Origin: Clostridium tertium
GTDB taxonomy: Bacteria; Bacillota; Clostridia; Clostridiales; Clostridiaceae
Direction of reading: 5' to 3'
NCBI RefSeq assembly: GCF_017873245.1
Contig: NZ_JAGGJY010000016.1
Span: forward strand, 21,848 to 85,847
DNA length: 64,000 nt
Positions 45,718 through 55,446 of the stretch are shown here, in pieces; position 1 is the stretch's first letter; each line of letters starts with the position of its first letter. Both the position numbers and the translations under genes were made by a program. The notes beneath the pieces are model-generated. The model was not told where the DNA came from. It was given only the letters and a program-made list of their open reading frames with translations, and made no database searches.

Positions 45718-47016
45718 TTGGCTTTTAAAAAAGATATTGAAACCAATACTAAAGAGTATGAATTTACTTCTGTACCTAAGGATCAAAGAAAAAGCTATAC
45801 AAGTTTAACTATTGTATGGACTGGATACGTCTTTGTAGTAACAAGTATGATGACTGGTGGCGGATTAGCTGCTGGATTAACATTTAAAGAAATAGTGTAC
45901 GTGTGTATTTTAGGAAATATCTTTTTAGGAATAATTGCTACCCTTGTAAGTATAATTTCAAGCAAAAATGGGCTTAGCTTTGCGCTTCTTACTAAATATA
46001 GTTTCGGTACGAACGGTTCAAGGATTGCATCATTTTTTGTTCCCTTTGTAAACTTAGGATGGTATATAATACAAGCTGCTACCTATGGACATTTTATTGC
46101 ATTAATTTTTAATTTAGGTTCATTTGGTGAAGGCATAGCAATGATTGCAAGTGCATTAGTAATGGGAGTCTTTGCTTTATCAGGCATGAAGGCAATAACA
46201 ATTTTAGGATATGTTTCTATACCTGCAATTGTATTTCTTTCAATTGCTACATCAGTAAAAGCAATTCAAATTACTGGAGGAATAGAACATATATTATCAT
46301 ATAGACCTTCTGCTCCAATGGCAATAAGTACAGGAATAACTGCAATTATAGGTACTTGGATTTTATCTTCTGCAACATGTATTGCTGATATAATGAGATA
46401 TGCCAAAAATACTAGAGATGCAATAGCAAGTTCACTTACTGGATTGTTATTAGGGAACTCATTAATGATATTATGTGGAGCATTAGCAGCTATTGCTGTA
46501 GATAATAGTGATTTACCTGCTGTATTACTATCTATGGGATTACTTATTCCATCAATTATACTTATGACAACAAATATATTTACAACTAATGCAGCAAACT
46601 TATATTCAAATTCATTAAATTTATCTAATTCATTTAATATGGATAGAAAAAAGATGATTACTATCCTTTTAATTATAGCCGCAATAGGAACATTAACAAA
46701 ACCATATGAAATAAATTTCTTATTTACATTTTTAAATACACTAGGTAATATTATTCCTCCTCTTGCCGGAATTATTATTGCTGATTATTTTATTCTTAAT
46801 AAAGGACATTATGAAGACTTCAATAAAGTCACATTTAAAAATTGGAATGCTTTGGCCTTTATTACTTGGATAATATCACTTATTTTATCATTTGTATTAC
46901 CATTTGGCCTTCCAGCATTAACAAGTTTAATTTCTTCAATCATAATTTTCCCTGTACTAACTATAATAGTTTCAAAATTAAATGTTAAAGGAGGCAAAAA
47001 TTATGAAGAAATATAA
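45718..47016 (+). CDS. NCS1-family nucleobase permease (CodB-like)
   Basis: 432 residues, twelve membrane helices. The start is TTG at 45718, ten bases after AAGGAG. Segments such as SLTIVWTGYVFVVTSMMTGGGL, AATYGHFIALIFN and ATCIADIMRYAKNTRDA match the cytosine-purine/allantoin permease family. It is co-transcribed with the deaminase and controlled by the divergent GntR protein: a salvage module that imports a base and deaminates it. Its 3' end overlaps the next small gene by 14 bp. Confidence 0.9.
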   Translation: MAFKKDIETNTKEYEFTSVPKDQRKSYTSLTIVWTGYVFVVTSMMTGGGLAAGLTFKEIVYVCILGNIFLGIIATLVSIISSKNGLSFALLTKYSFGTNGSRIASFFVPFVNLGWYIIQAATYGHFIALIFNLGSFGEGIAMIASALVMGVFALSGMKAITILGYVSIPAIVFLSIATSVKAIQITGGIEHILSYRPSAPMAISTGITAIIGTWILSSATCIADIMRYAKNTRDAIASSLTGLLLGNSLMILCGALAAIAVDNSDLPAVLLSMGLLIPSIILMTTNIFTTNAANLYSNSLNLSNSFNMDRKKMITILLIIAAIGTLTKPYEINFLFTFLNTLGNIIPPLAGIIIADYFILNKGHYEDFNKVTFKNWNALAFITWIISLILSFVLPFGLPALTSLISSIIIFPVLTIIVSKLNVKGGKNYEEI

Positions 47017-47167
47017 AATATCAGCAATTTTAGGCACTATCCTTATGGGGATTTGTTCCTTTTTAGCATGTATATCTAATAATATTGCTTTAATTAATAT
47101 AGGAAATATAGGCCTTTTAGTTAGCATTGGTATAATGTCCTATGGCTTTTCAAATTGGCAACCATAA
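47003..47167 (+). CDS. Small two-helix membrane protein overlapping the permease gene
   Basis: 54 residues from ATG 47003, with AAAGGAGG in the end of the permease gene. Two hydrophobic segments (about 5-24 and 30-48) and a short tail NWQP. The tight overlap suggests coupled translation and a role with the permease, possibly a small subunit or stabiliser, but no family was recognised. Confidence 0.65.
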   Translation: MKKYKISAILGTILMGICSFLACISNNIALINIGNIGLLVSIGIMSYGFSNWQP

Positions 47168-47215
47168 AATTCGCGTTAGAAATTAAATTACTTTATATTA
47201 TAAGTTTATTATATA

Positions 47216-47257
47216 AATGCCTCCTTTTATTATCTAACTATTATAAAAGGAGGCATT
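47216..47257. terminator. Bidirectional terminator
   Basis: AATGCCTCCTTTTAT (47216-47230) pairs with ATAAAAGGAGGCATT (47243-47257). The T-tract is short on the plus side. Confidence 0.75.
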
Positions 47258-47300
47258 AAACTTTTTATATTAATTTAAAATTGTTTTATTATAAGTACTA

Positions 47301-47675
47301 TTAGAAAAGTAAAATAAGATCTATAATGCTATTTGTATATTTAACCAACTCATCATAACTGAGAGGCTTAATAGAATTTATAATTCCTTTTAGGTTATTA
47401 TTAAAATCATTTAAATATTTTAACAAATAGTTTTTACTATTAGTATATCCTACGATAAATGAATCATCTTCTAAGTCTAATATTATTTCATCTATTATTA
47501 CTTGAGATTTTGAAGCTTTGACATTAATTTCAGAAATTAACTCATCTGTAAAAGATAAGTTATTTTGAATATTTTGCCTCATATTACTTGTAATTTTTCT
47601 TAGTATATATATTTCATCATTTAAATTAACGTAATTCTTCTTTCCAAGTATCTTTTCTATTAACTTTCTATCCAA
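47301..47675 (-). CDS. Hypothetical helical protein
   Basis: 124 residues, no signal or membrane segment, predicted almost all helix (KLIEKILGKKNYVNLNDEIY at the start, SIIDLILLF at the end). The start is TTG 47675 just after AGGAGGGTG. No family recognised. Standalone gene on the minus strand. Confidence 0.65.
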   Translation of the reverse strand: MDRKLIEKILGKKNYVNLNDEIYILRKITSNMRQNIQNNLSFTDELISEINVKASKSQVIIDEIILDLEDDSFIVGYTNSKNYLLKYLNDFNNNLKGIINSIKPLSYDELVKYTNSIIDLILLF

Positions 47676-47811
47676 AGCACCCTCCTTAATATTATTAAAA
47701 TTAAACTTAATATAATTCTAATGTTATTGAGGATAATTTTCAATAGATTAATATAATAATATCTACAATTACAAAAATTATTATGTAAATTTATATTTTT
47801 TTAATTATCTT

Positions 47812-48720
47812 TTATAATTCTAAAGATTTATCATTTATCTCGTTATCATGCTTCTCATTTGATCTTGATTCTATTGCTAAATAAGTAACTGCTATAAAAA
47901 TAACTAAACAGCCTATAATCTTTTTAATATCTATAGATTCATTAAATAATAATAAGCCACTTATTACACTAGTAATTGGTTCAAATAAAGAAAATATTGA
48001 AGCTGAGGTAGATCCTATAATTGATACTCCTACTTGAAATAAAATAACACCTACTATTGATGTTAATAATGATATAATTATCATTAAAATATATATTTTT
48101 AAAGAAAGATTAAATTTTATATAACCACCAAAAATATTACCTATTAGCATTTCAAAAGAAACAAAGGAAACTATGTAAAAAGATAGTTTATATGGGTTTA
48201 TTTTAACTAGTTCTTTCTTTTCAAGATATACTATGTAAAAAGCATAAGTTAGTCCAGATATTAATGCCATTAATGCTCCTAATAAATTATTGCTACTTTT
48301 CATGTCCATAAAAAGTGCTACACCTAGAAAAGCCATTACTAAAGATAGTACTTTTCTTTTACCTAACGTTTCATTAAAAATAAACCTGCATGCTAAGGCA
48401 ACGAAAATTGGATACATAAAATGTAATGTAGTAGCTACACCTACCCCTATATATGAATATGAACTATATAATAAAGCTGTAGTTAAAGCAACACCTATTA
48501 AGCTAAGAATAAATATATGTTTTAATTCTTTCTTTTCTACTTTCAAAGAAATTCTTTTGTATTTTAATATAAAAAATAAAATTGGAATAGCAAGTAAATT
48601 CCTAAAAAAAGTCATAGATAAAGAATTATTCCCGAATTCATAGGTTATATTTGCTAAAGCCGGTGTAAATCCAAAGATTATTGCTGATAGTATTGTAAAT
48701 AAGATGCCTTTAATCTTCAT
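47812..48720 (-). CDS. EamA/DMT-family transporter
   Basis: 302 residues with ten membrane helices in two EamA repeats (about 1-140 and 148-290); TPALANITYEFGNNSLSMTFFRNLLAIPIL and SLFEPITSVISGLLLFNESI are typical repeat ends. These proteins export amino acids or other small metabolites; the substrate is unknown. GGGG precedes the ATG. A charged tail of about 20 residues follows the last helix. Confidence 0.9.
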   Translation of the reverse strand: MKIKGILFTILSAIIFGFTPALANITYEFGNNSLSMTFFRNLLAIPILFFILKYKRISLKVEKKELKHIFILSLIGVALTTALLYSSYSYIGVGVATTLHFMYPIFVALACRFIFNETLGKRKVLSLVMAFLGVALFMDMKSSNNLLGALMALISGLTYAFYIVYLEKKELVKINPYKLSFYIVSFVSFEMLIGNIFGGYIKFNLSLKIYILMIIISLLTSIVGVILFQVGVSIIGSTSASIFSLFEPITSVISGLLLFNESIDIKKIIGCLVIFIAVTYLAIESRSNEKHDNEINDKSLEL

Positions 48721-48861
48721 ATTATCCCCTTCTTTTCTAAATAAATTTTTACCAACACTAGGTTTATTTTACTACAAAGTTTCTCTAATTACATCATCTT
48801 TAAGATTAATTCGTATATTTAAATTGTCCTATAGACAAACTAACCATGAAAGGTGGTTATT

Positions 48862-49185
48862 ATGATGAAAAAATTTTTTTATACTCTTTTAATTTTTTTA
48901 TGCTTGAGCTGTAATATCGCTAAAGCTCAGCCTCCGATATATACTAATATTTTCAATCAAGGTGTTTATAAAGTAGACTCAATTGTTAAAGTTCTAGGAA
49001 GGGATATCTCATTTATACAAAACATATCTAGTGAAAAAAGTGTTTATTTCTTATTAGTGGATGAAAATCAATCAGTAATACAAGCACTTAAAATGGAGCC
49101 TAATTCTCCTAAGTATGATTTACACAAACTAGAACCAAACTTTAAAATAATTTTAATTGGTGAAGGATCAGCATTTTTATCTTAA
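48862..49185 (+). CDS. Small secreted protein, paralogue 1
   Basis: About 107 residues from ATG 48862 (or 48865), seven bases after AAAGGTGG. Signal peptide KKFFYTLLIFLCLSCNIAKA, cleavage after AKA. The mature part has GVYKVDSIVKVLG, VYFLLVDENQSVIQALKMEPNSPKYDL and IILIGEGSAFL. The next gene is a clear paralogue. Cysteine is only in the signal region and not in a lipobox context. Function unknown. Confidence 0.75.
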   Translation: MMKKFFYTLLIFLCLSCNIAKAQPPIYTNIFNQGVYKVDSIVKVLGRDISFIQNISSEKSVYFLLVDENQSVIQALKMEPNSPKYDLHKLEPNFKIILIGEGSAFLS

Positions 49186-49235
49186 AACATTTTAACTTTA
49201 AATAATATAAATTTACTTGAAAGGCGGTTTAACTT

Positions 49236-49562
49236 ATGAAAAAATTTATTTTTACGCTATTAATATCTTTATCTTTATCTTTTAATGTTGCTGCGACCGG
49301 GTTTCAAGCACCTTCTAAAACACTTGCAGAAGGTGTTTATAATGCAAACGCTCTTGGTATTTCACTAAATGAGATAAATTATGCCCAAAATGTTTCAGAA
49401 AAAGGTACTACTTATCTTATTATTTATGATGAGAGCAATACTATAGTTCAATCGATAAAACTAATGCCTAATTCTCCTAAGGTTCAAATATATCCTCAGT
49501 TGGACCCTAGCTATAAAATAATAGTAATTGGTGATGGCTCAATAGTTTTATTACAAACATAA
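49236..49562 (+). CDS. Small secreted protein, paralogue 2
   Basis: 108 residues with a signal peptide (KKFIFTLLISLSLSFNVAATG). It shares with the previous gene the order GVY, a beta-strand pair, then VQSIKLMPNSPKVQI and KIIVIGDGSIVLL. The two genes lie 50 bp apart in the same direction and look like a tandem duplication that has diverged. The mature fold is probably a small all-beta domain. No family recognised. Confidence 0.75.
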   Translation: MKKFIFTLLISLSLSFNVAATGFQAPSKTLAEGVYNANALGISLNEINYAQNVSEKGTTYLIIYDESNTIVQSIKLMPNSPKVQIYPQLDPSYKIIVIGDGSIVLLQT

Positions 49563-49786
49563 TTTAAATATTTATGATTTGATAAATAATTGTTGAAATT
49601 TATCTAATAAAAGCCTTAAAAATGTATCTATATACGCATGTTTTAGTGAATCTTATTTTAATTTAAAGCATAGAATATATTATTAAATACAGCTATCTTT
49701 ATAGGGAAACTTATAATTTTTAATATCATTATTTTAAATTTAATCAAGTGCTTTAATTACATAAAATTATAAAAGGGGGATTGTTA

Positions 49787-50080
49787 ATGTTCTGTAAAAA
49801 TTGTGGGAAAGAAATAGACGATAATGCAGCAGTATGTATACATTGTGGAGTTGCAACAAATTCTGCACCTGCTGTTGTTGATAATGGTGGATTTGGATGG
49901 GGACTATTAGGATGCTGTATTCCAATTGTAGGTTTAATTTTATTCTTAGTTTGGAAAGATACTAAGCCTAAAACATCTAAGGCTGCTGGGATTGGGGCTT
50001 TAGTTTCAGTTGGTATTTATATATTATTATACTTATTTATATTTATCCTAGGTGCTGCAGGTGCTTCATATGGTTATTAA
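49787..50080 (+). CDS. Zinc-ribbon membrane protein
   Basis: 97 residues from ATG 49787, after AGGGGG. The N-terminal zinc ribbon MFCKNCGKEIDDNAAVCIHCG has two CxxC pairs. It is followed by a Gly-rich linker and two hydrophobic segments (about 43-58 and 72-92). Such small proteins are common in Firmicutes; function unknown. It is followed three bases later by the DUF2085 gene, so the two are likely co-expressed. Confidence 0.82.
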   Translation: MFCKNCGKEIDDNAAVCIHCGVATNSAPAVVDNGGFGWGLLGCCIPIVGLILFLVWKDTKPKTSKAAGIGALVSVGIYILLYLFIFILGAAGASYGY

Positions 50081-50083
50081 GAA

Positions 50084-50446
50084 ATGATTGAAAAATTCTT
50101 TTTTAAATGGTTGCCAATTATATTTGGATGTCATTGTAGAGCTGATAGATCTTTTTATTTTAAAAATAAAAAATTTCCTATATGTGCGAGATGTACTGGC
50201 GAGCTAATCGGCATGATTTGTTCGCCATTTCTATTTTCCTTTTATCAACCCACTATCCTTTTAAATTTAATTTTAATGATTCCAATGCTTTTAGATGGTT
50301 TTATTCAATTATTAACCCATTATGAAAGTAATAATATAAAAAGAGTTTTAACAGGATTACTTTTTGGATATGCATTAAGTAATATATTTATACTATCAAT
50401 AATTTTCACATGGAAGTGTGGTTATAATTTTGGAAGAAATATTTAG
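50084..50446 (+). CDS. DUF2085 membrane protein
   Basis: 120 residues with GCHCRADRSFYFKNKKFPICARCTGELIG, the cysteine-rich signature of DUF2085 (CxC...CARCTGE), then two or three membrane helices. It starts three bases after the stop of the zinc-ribbon gene. Unknown function. Confidence 0.82.
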   Translation: MIEKFFFKWLPIIFGCHCRADRSFYFKNKKFPICARCTGELIGMICSPFLFSFYQPTILLNLILMIPMLLDGFIQLLTHYESNNIKRVLTGLLFGYALSNIFILSIIFTWKCGYNFGRNI

Positions 50447-50540
50447 GGAATAAGGAAATGTCAATTCTTCTTTATATATTCTAAATTACTTGAAATACAT
50501 AAGCTTTATAAGTATTTTTTAAATATTAAATAATAAAATA

Positions 50541-50590
50541 AAAGTTGTATAAGATTAAGTATTACTAATTAATCCTATACAACTTTTTAA
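50541..50590. terminator. Bidirectional terminator
   Basis: AAAGTTGTATA near 50541 pairs with TATACAACTTT, extended by GATTAA/TTAATC. It serves the DUF2085 gene and the convergent oppA-like gene. Confidence 0.85.
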
Positions 50591-50633
50591 TTTTTATCAT
50601 TGAGTTTAATAATAGTTAGTTTTAATTATTATT

Positions 50634-52274
50634 TTACTTTGATTCCTCTATATATGCTTTATCAAAATATACATGTCCAAGCATTGAAACTCTAACTCCC
50701 TTAACTTCTGGCTTAGCCCCAGTTGTTTTATTGTAGAAGTAAAGTGGAATTATTGGCATATCTTCCATTAAGATATCTTCTGCTTGCTTCATCATATCCC
50801 ATCTCTTATTTACATCAGCTTCAACCTTAGCACCATTAACTAATTCGTCATACTTAGGATTTGAATAACCAGCATCGTTGTTTCCTCCACCTGTTACCCA
50901 TAAATCTAAGAATGTCATTGGATCAACATAATCTCCAAGCCAACCATGTCTTGCAATTTGATATCCACCTTGTTGTCTAGTATTTAAGAATACTTTCCAT
51001 TCTTGGTTAGTAAGCTCTACATTTACTCCAATTTTAGCCCAGTCTTGTTGAATTACTTGTGCTACTAAATTATGAGATCCTTCTGTATTATACATAAATT
51101 CTAAAGTTGGTATTCCTTCTCCATTTGGATATCCAGCTTCAGCTAGTAATTTTTTAGCTTCTTCTATATTAGGTTTATTTGCATCATAATACTTTCTATC
51201 AGCAAAATCTTCTCCTTCAGCGTTTAAAATTCCTTCTGGAACAAAAGCATATGCTGGAGTTTGTTTTGCTTTTGTAACTTCATTAACTATACCTTCTCTA
51301 TCAATTGCAATAGATAAAGCTTTTCTTACTTTTTCATTACTTAAAACTTTTTTTGCATCTTCAGATAAAGTTGATTGTTTACCAACATTAAATACTACCA
51401 TGTAGGTACCAAGATTTGGATGGATTGTAACTAATCCTTCAGCTTGACCACTTTCAATTTCTGATGGTGGAACTGTATCAACCATGTCAAATTCACCAGA
51501 TTTTAATGAAGCATAAGCAGTATTTTGATCAGTAACTAATTTATAAACTACTCCTGGAAGCTTTATATCATCTTTGTTCCAGTAATTTTCATTCTTTTCA
51601 AATACTAATTGATCTTTCATATCCCATTGAGCTAATTTGAAAGGTCCATTTGAAACATAAGTTTTTGGATCTAGTGCCCATCCTTCTGGATCACTACTAA
51701 CTATATCTTCTCTTAATGGCATATAAGTTGTAAATGTAGTAAGCTCTAGGAAGTAAGCTGTTGGTGCTTCTAAAGTTACTTTTAAAGTATGATTGTCTAC
51801 AACTTCAATTCCAACATCCTCTCTAGTTGCTGTACCTTCGTTAAATTTTTGCGCATTTTTTATATAAAATAATTGATAATTATATTCTGCTGCTGTTTCC
51901 TTGGATATAGCTCTAATCCAAGAATACTCAAAATCCTTTGCTGTTACTGGTTCTCCATCTGACCATTTAGCATCTTTTCTTAACTTAAAAGTATAAACTA
52001 AATTATCATCTGAAACTTCATAACTTTCAGCAACTCCAGGAACTGCTTTTTCATTTTCATCGAGTCTCATTAAACCTTCAAAAGCATTATCTATTACTGA
52101 TCCTGATCCTGATGAAGTGTTTAATGTAGGATCAATTGTTTCTGGATCCTCTCCTAAATTATAGATCAATTTTCTTGATTCTTCTTGTTTACTTTGGCAG
52201 CCTGCAAATACAGACATTCCAAGTGCAAGTGTTAATGCTACGGCACAAATTCTCCTTAATTTTTTTGCCTTCAT
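50634..52274 (-). CDS. Oligopeptide ABC transporter substrate-binding lipoprotein (OppA-like)
   Basis: 546 residues. Lipoprotein signal with lipobox VFAGC (Cys26). The SBP_bac_5 fold is clear: NLGEDPETIDPTLNTSSGSG, the YTFKLRKDAKWSDGEPVTAKDFEYSW signature and a C-terminal RWDMMKQAEDILMEDMPIIPLY. It binds extracellular peptides for import. No permease or ATPase genes adjoin it, so it is an orphan that must work with a transporter elsewhere. The promoter is about 130 bp upstream, leaving a long untranslated leader. Confidence 0.93.
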   Translation of the reverse strand: MKAKKLRRICAVALTLALGMSVFAGCQSKQEESRKLIYNLGEDPETIDPTLNTSSGSGSVIDNAFEGLMRLDENEKAVPGVAESYEVSDDNLVYTFKLRKDAKWSDGEPVTAKDFEYSWIRAISKETAAEYNYQLFYIKNAQKFNEGTATREDVGIEVVDNHTLKVTLEAPTAYFLELTTFTTYMPLREDIVSSDPEGWALDPKTYVSNGPFKLAQWDMKDQLVFEKNENYWNKDDIKLPGVVYKLVTDQNTAYASLKSGEFDMVDTVPPSEIESGQAEGLVTIHPNLGTYMVVFNVGKQSTLSEDAKKVLSNEKVRKALSIAIDREGIVNEVTKAKQTPAYAFVPEGILNAEGEDFADRKYYDANKPNIEEAKKLLAEAGYPNGEGIPTLEFMYNTEGSHNLVAQVIQQDWAKIGVNVELTNQEWKVFLNTRQQGGYQIARHGWLGDYVDPMTFLDLWVTGGGNNDAGYSNPKYDELVNGAKVEADVNKRWDMMKQAEDILMEDMPIIPLYFYNKTTGAKPEVKGVRVSMLGHVYFDKAYIEESK

Positions 52275-52405
52275 AAAATTATTCCCCCTTAATATTTATT
52301 TTTTTAATTTAATAATAAAATTAAACCCCAATGATTTCTTTTTTTATAATCTAGAAAGAATTTATATACACTTCTTATTTGTATTTATTCTTCTGATTTA
52401 AACAA

Positions 52406-52434
52406 ATAATACACTTTAATACATAAAATGTCAA
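52406..52434 (-). promoter_or_regulatory. Sigma-A promoter of the oppA-like gene
   Basis: On the minus strand TTGACA (52429-52434), 17 bp, TATTAT (52406-52411). The remaining gap (52435-52636) is AT-rich and empty. Confidence 0.65.
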
Positions 52435-52636
52435 TATGTATTTTTCAAAAAAATTAATATTTTATATAAAATCTTTAAATTGTTAGGAGTTTTTATAATT
52501 AATTTAATAACTATAACCTTATTTCGGTTAATAAATTATCAATAACCATTATTCTTGTTTTTTTATATTTCATTAAAATTTTCCTTATAATTATAAACAA
52601 AAAGTAATGTTATTTACAAATTTACATCACATTAAA

Positions 52637-52680
52637 AATAACCCAGAAATGAAACTTCTAAATTGCATTTCTGGGTTATT
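52637..52680 (-). terminator. Terminator after the DUF3267 gene
   Basis: A 15-bp perfect stem, AATAACCCAGAAATG (52637-52651) with 52666-52680; the minus strand then reads TTTTTAATG. Confidence 0.88.
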
Positions 52681-52692
52681 AATGTTATAAAG

Positions 52693-53307
52693 CTATTTGT
52701 AATATGTATTATGACCATTACTAAGTATATATGAATCATTTGGAGCCTGTACACTAATTAAAATAATGTTCAATAAATCAACACAAGATCCACCAGCATT
52801 TAATAAACATAAGAAACAAAGAAATCCATTTAATACTCCTAAATTACTTAAAATTATTGGAAAAATAAAAGATAATATTAAATAAGGCATTACAGAAATA
52901 ATTATAAATCTACTTTTTTTTACCTTTTCTTCAGTATAAATAAAAGCAAACATTCCATTAAATCCCCAATATGTCCTATTTGACTTTAATATTTTTGGAA
53001 TAAATAAAGCATGAAGTAATTCATGTATAATTAAAAAAATGATAATAGTAATTAAATATATGAATATATTAAAATTTAAAGTTAACTGTAATTTTAAACC
53101 GCTACTTCCATTGATAAGTTCTCTAAAAGGTTGATATAAAAAGTAAATAAGTGTTAATTCAATAAAAAAAGAAATAATCATAATCGGCAAAGAATAAAAA
53201 ATAGCGGATTTAACATCTTTAGGCTCTTTTAGCTTTTTCCAACCATCTAGCAATAAATTTTCACATACTAATTTATCTGTAGATGGAATGCATTTTATAT
53301 ATTTCAA
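52693..53307 (-). CDS. DUF3267 putative membrane metallopeptidase
   Basis: 204 residues with four or five hydrophobic segments. The motif LIIHELLHALFIPK contains HExxH, the zinc-binding active site expected of this site-2-protease-like family, and a later VMPYLILSFIFP block matches the DUF3267 core. Start TTG 53307 after GGGAGGGG. It is the intact counterpart of the degenerate protein at 27471-28235. Substrate unknown. Confidence 0.85.
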   Translation of the reverse strand: MKYIKCIPSTDKLVCENLLLDGWKKLKEPKDVKSAIFYSLPIMIISFFIELTLIYFLYQPFRELINGSSGLKLQLTLNFNIFIYLITIIIFLIIHELLHALFIPKILKSNRTYWGFNGMFAFIYTEEKVKKSRFIIISVMPYLILSFIFPIILSNLGVLNGFLCFLCLLNAGGSCVDLLNIILISVQAPNDSYILSNGHNTYYK

Positions 53308-53362
53308 CTTAACCCCTCCCTAAAAACAAATACTATACAATTATATTTTTACATATATTTAT

Positions 53363-53398
53363 AAATACCACAATTTCAAAAATTAAACTGTGGTATTT
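53363..53398 (-). terminator. Terminator after the GNAT gene
   Basis: AAATACCACA (53363-53372) pairs with TGTGGTATTT (53389-53398), with a partial inner stem. The minus strand continues into T/A-rich DNA. Confidence 0.75.
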
Positions 53399-53421
53399 TA
53401 AATTAATATAGAGCTTTTAGA

Positions 53422-53856
53422 TTATTTTTGTTCAAAAGACATAAGATATTCCCTTTCTTTTGTATCTTCATTAATAAGCTCTTCTAAAACAACAAAACCA
53501 TTTTTATTGTAGAAGTTTATTGCTCTTTGATTTTTTATAAAAACGTTCAGTGTTAAATAGTGATATTTAGCCTTACAATAATCTATTAATTTTTGTCCTA
53601 CACCATCTCTTTGGTAATATTTTTTAACAAAAATTCCACCTATATAATTATTTTCAACTACACCTATAAAACCTTTAACAACATCATCCTCTTCAAATAT
53701 ATAAACATCAGCTTCTTTAAGTAACTCCCTAACTAAATCATAATTTTTAATCCAATACTCCTTACATATAAAATCATGAGCATCTATATTAGTTTCTAAC
53801 CAAATTTTCATTACTTCTTCTAACTTATTTATATTTGAATTTAAATCTATTATCAT
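53422..53856 (-). CDS. GNAT-family N-acetyltransferase
   Basis: 144 residues from ATG 53856 (GAGGAG upstream; an in-frame TTG five codons earlier overlaps it). The acetyl-CoA-binding motif A is seen as IGGIFVKKYYQRDGVGQKLIDYC, followed by LNVFIKNQRAINFYNKNGFVVLEE. It probably acetylates an amine on a small molecule or protein; target unknown. Confidence 0.85.
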   Translation of the reverse strand: MIIDLNSNINKLEEVMKIWLETNIDAHDFICKEYWIKNYDLVRELLKEADVYIFEEDDVVKGFIGVVENNYIGGIFVKKYYQRDGVGQKLIDYCKAKYHYLTLNVFIKNQRAINFYNKNGFVVLEELINEDTKEREYLMSFEQK

Positions 53857-54005
53857 ACTCTTTCTCCTCAATTTATATAAATTTTAAAAGTAAGAGTTTA
53901 AGCACTCATTAAGTTCACCCTTTCTAAGAATATATTTATGGAAATTCTATCTTTAGATTAAATAATTTTACTTACCTTTAAAATTATATACTAAAAATAA
54001 AAAAC

Positions 54006-54047
54006 ATGATATTGCAATTAATTTAATTACAATATCATATTTTTTTA
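54006..54047 (-). terminator. Terminator after the permease gene
   Basis: ATGATATTG...CAATATCAT stem with an inner AATTAA/TTAATT pairing and T-runs on both strands (54006-54047). Confidence 0.82.
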
Positions 54048-54048
54048 T

Positions 54049-55446
54049 TTAAATTATAAATATGGCTACCAAAGTAGTTACAACTATTCCAATTACCACT
54101 GGTTTAAAGTTCTTCTTAGTAAGCTCAAAAGGATCTATACCGCATATTGCTGCTACTGGTATTACAGCCCAAGGAACTATAGTTCCTCCACCAACCCATA
54201 TTCCAACTAATTGGCCTAAAGCTGTAAGTGTTTCTATTCCTCCACCTAAGGCAGTTGAGAATATTTGTGAAACAGATCCAACTAGTGATATCCCTGAAAA
54301 TCCAGAACCATCTAAACCTGTTATGGCACCTACTACAGAAAGTGTACTTGCTGAAACAACTGAATTTATAGGTACTAAATTAGCAAGGGCAAGTCCTAAA
54401 TCATTTACTATCCCATGAGAAACTTCAGGAAGTATCTTTCCAAAAATTTCATTAAATGCTGAATCACCTAAATAGAAAAATGCAGCAACTGGTATAACAA
54501 CACCAAATATTTTAAAACCAAATCGCAATCCTTTTACAAGATTTTCTGTTACTTTTTCAAGAGATTCTTTTTTATATGATACTACAGAAACTAAACTTAA
54601 TATAAATACTGCAGTACCACCAATAAGAGCTGTTGCATCATTTCCCTGAAGATTTGCCTTAAACATTATAATTAAATCTAAAGCAAATAATACTAAAATT
54701 AAAAAGGCTAAAGCTCTTCTTACTTTTTTTGATGATATAGCAATTTTATTTTCATTACTATTTTCTTCATAATTAATGTTATCTTCTATAGTCATTGATC
54801 CTGATTTAATGTCTTTTCTAAGGTAATAAAACGCAACAGTAGTGGTTACAACCCCCATTGTTATTGCAAGGGGAACACTAGCTGAAATAACACTTCCTAT
54901 AGGTATACCAGCTGCATCTGCAGTAAGTTTTGGTGCAGCTTGAATAATGTAATCACTTGATAATGCAATACCATGTCCAAATAAATTCATAGCTATTGCA
55001 ACTCCCATAGCAGGAAGTCCAGCTTTTTTAGCTAAAGGTAAAAACAAAGCACCTATAAGCGCTACTGCTGGTGATGGCCAGAAGAACCATGACAAAATCA
55101 TCATAACTATGCCAATAACCCAGTAAGCAATCCAATAATTTTTAATTACTCCTTTAAAAGGAGAAACTATCTCATCATTTATACCTGAATCAATTAAAGA
55201 CCTACTCATAGCTGTTACAACAGAAATAATAAAGATTGTCGGCATGAGCTCCTTTGTAGCATATACAAAACTATTAAAAATACCCATAGTTGCCTTTGAA
55301 AGAGATTGTGTTCCCATAAGGCCCAATATGAATATACCCAATATACAAATTAAAGATATATCTCTTTTCTTTACCATAGCAATTATAATAACTATAATAA
55401 AAATAAGATAAATGTAGTGTAGTGGTGTTAATGTTACGTTTATCAT
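54049..55446 (-). CDS. Ion-transporter-superfamily permease (DcuC/GntP/CitMHS-like)
   Basis: 465 residues, about 12 membrane helices. ATG 55446 is preferred (GGAG six bases upstream); an in-frame GTG four codons earlier overlaps that site. Two repeat-like halves are separated by a charged loop (about 205-240). The block MILSWFFWPSPAVALIGALFLPLAKK and the C-terminal GIWVGGGTIVPWAVIPVAAICGIDPFE fit transporters of organic anions or sodium. The exact substrate cannot be told; no metabolic gene adjoins it. Confidence 0.75.
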   Translation of the reverse strand: MINVTLTPLHYIYLIFIIVIIIAMVKKRDISLICILGIFILGLMGTQSLSKATMGIFNSFVYATKELMPTIFIISVVTAMSRSLIDSGINDEIVSPFKGVIKNYWIAYWVIGIVMMILSWFFWPSPAVALIGALFLPLAKKAGLPAMGVAIAMNLFGHGIALSSDYIIQAAPKLTADAAGIPIGSVISASVPLAITMGVVTTTVAFYYLRKDIKSGSMTIEDNINYEENSNENKIAISSKKVRRALAFLILVLFALDLIIMFKANLQGNDATALIGGTAVFILSLVSVVSYKKESLEKVTENLVKGLRFGFKIFGVVIPVAAFFYLGDSAFNEIFGKILPEVSHGIVNDLGLALANLVPINSVVSASTLSVVGAITGLDGSGFSGISLVGSVSQIFSTALGGGIETLTALGQLVGIWVGGGTIVPWAVIPVAAICGIDPFELTKKNFKPVVIGIVVTTLVAIFII

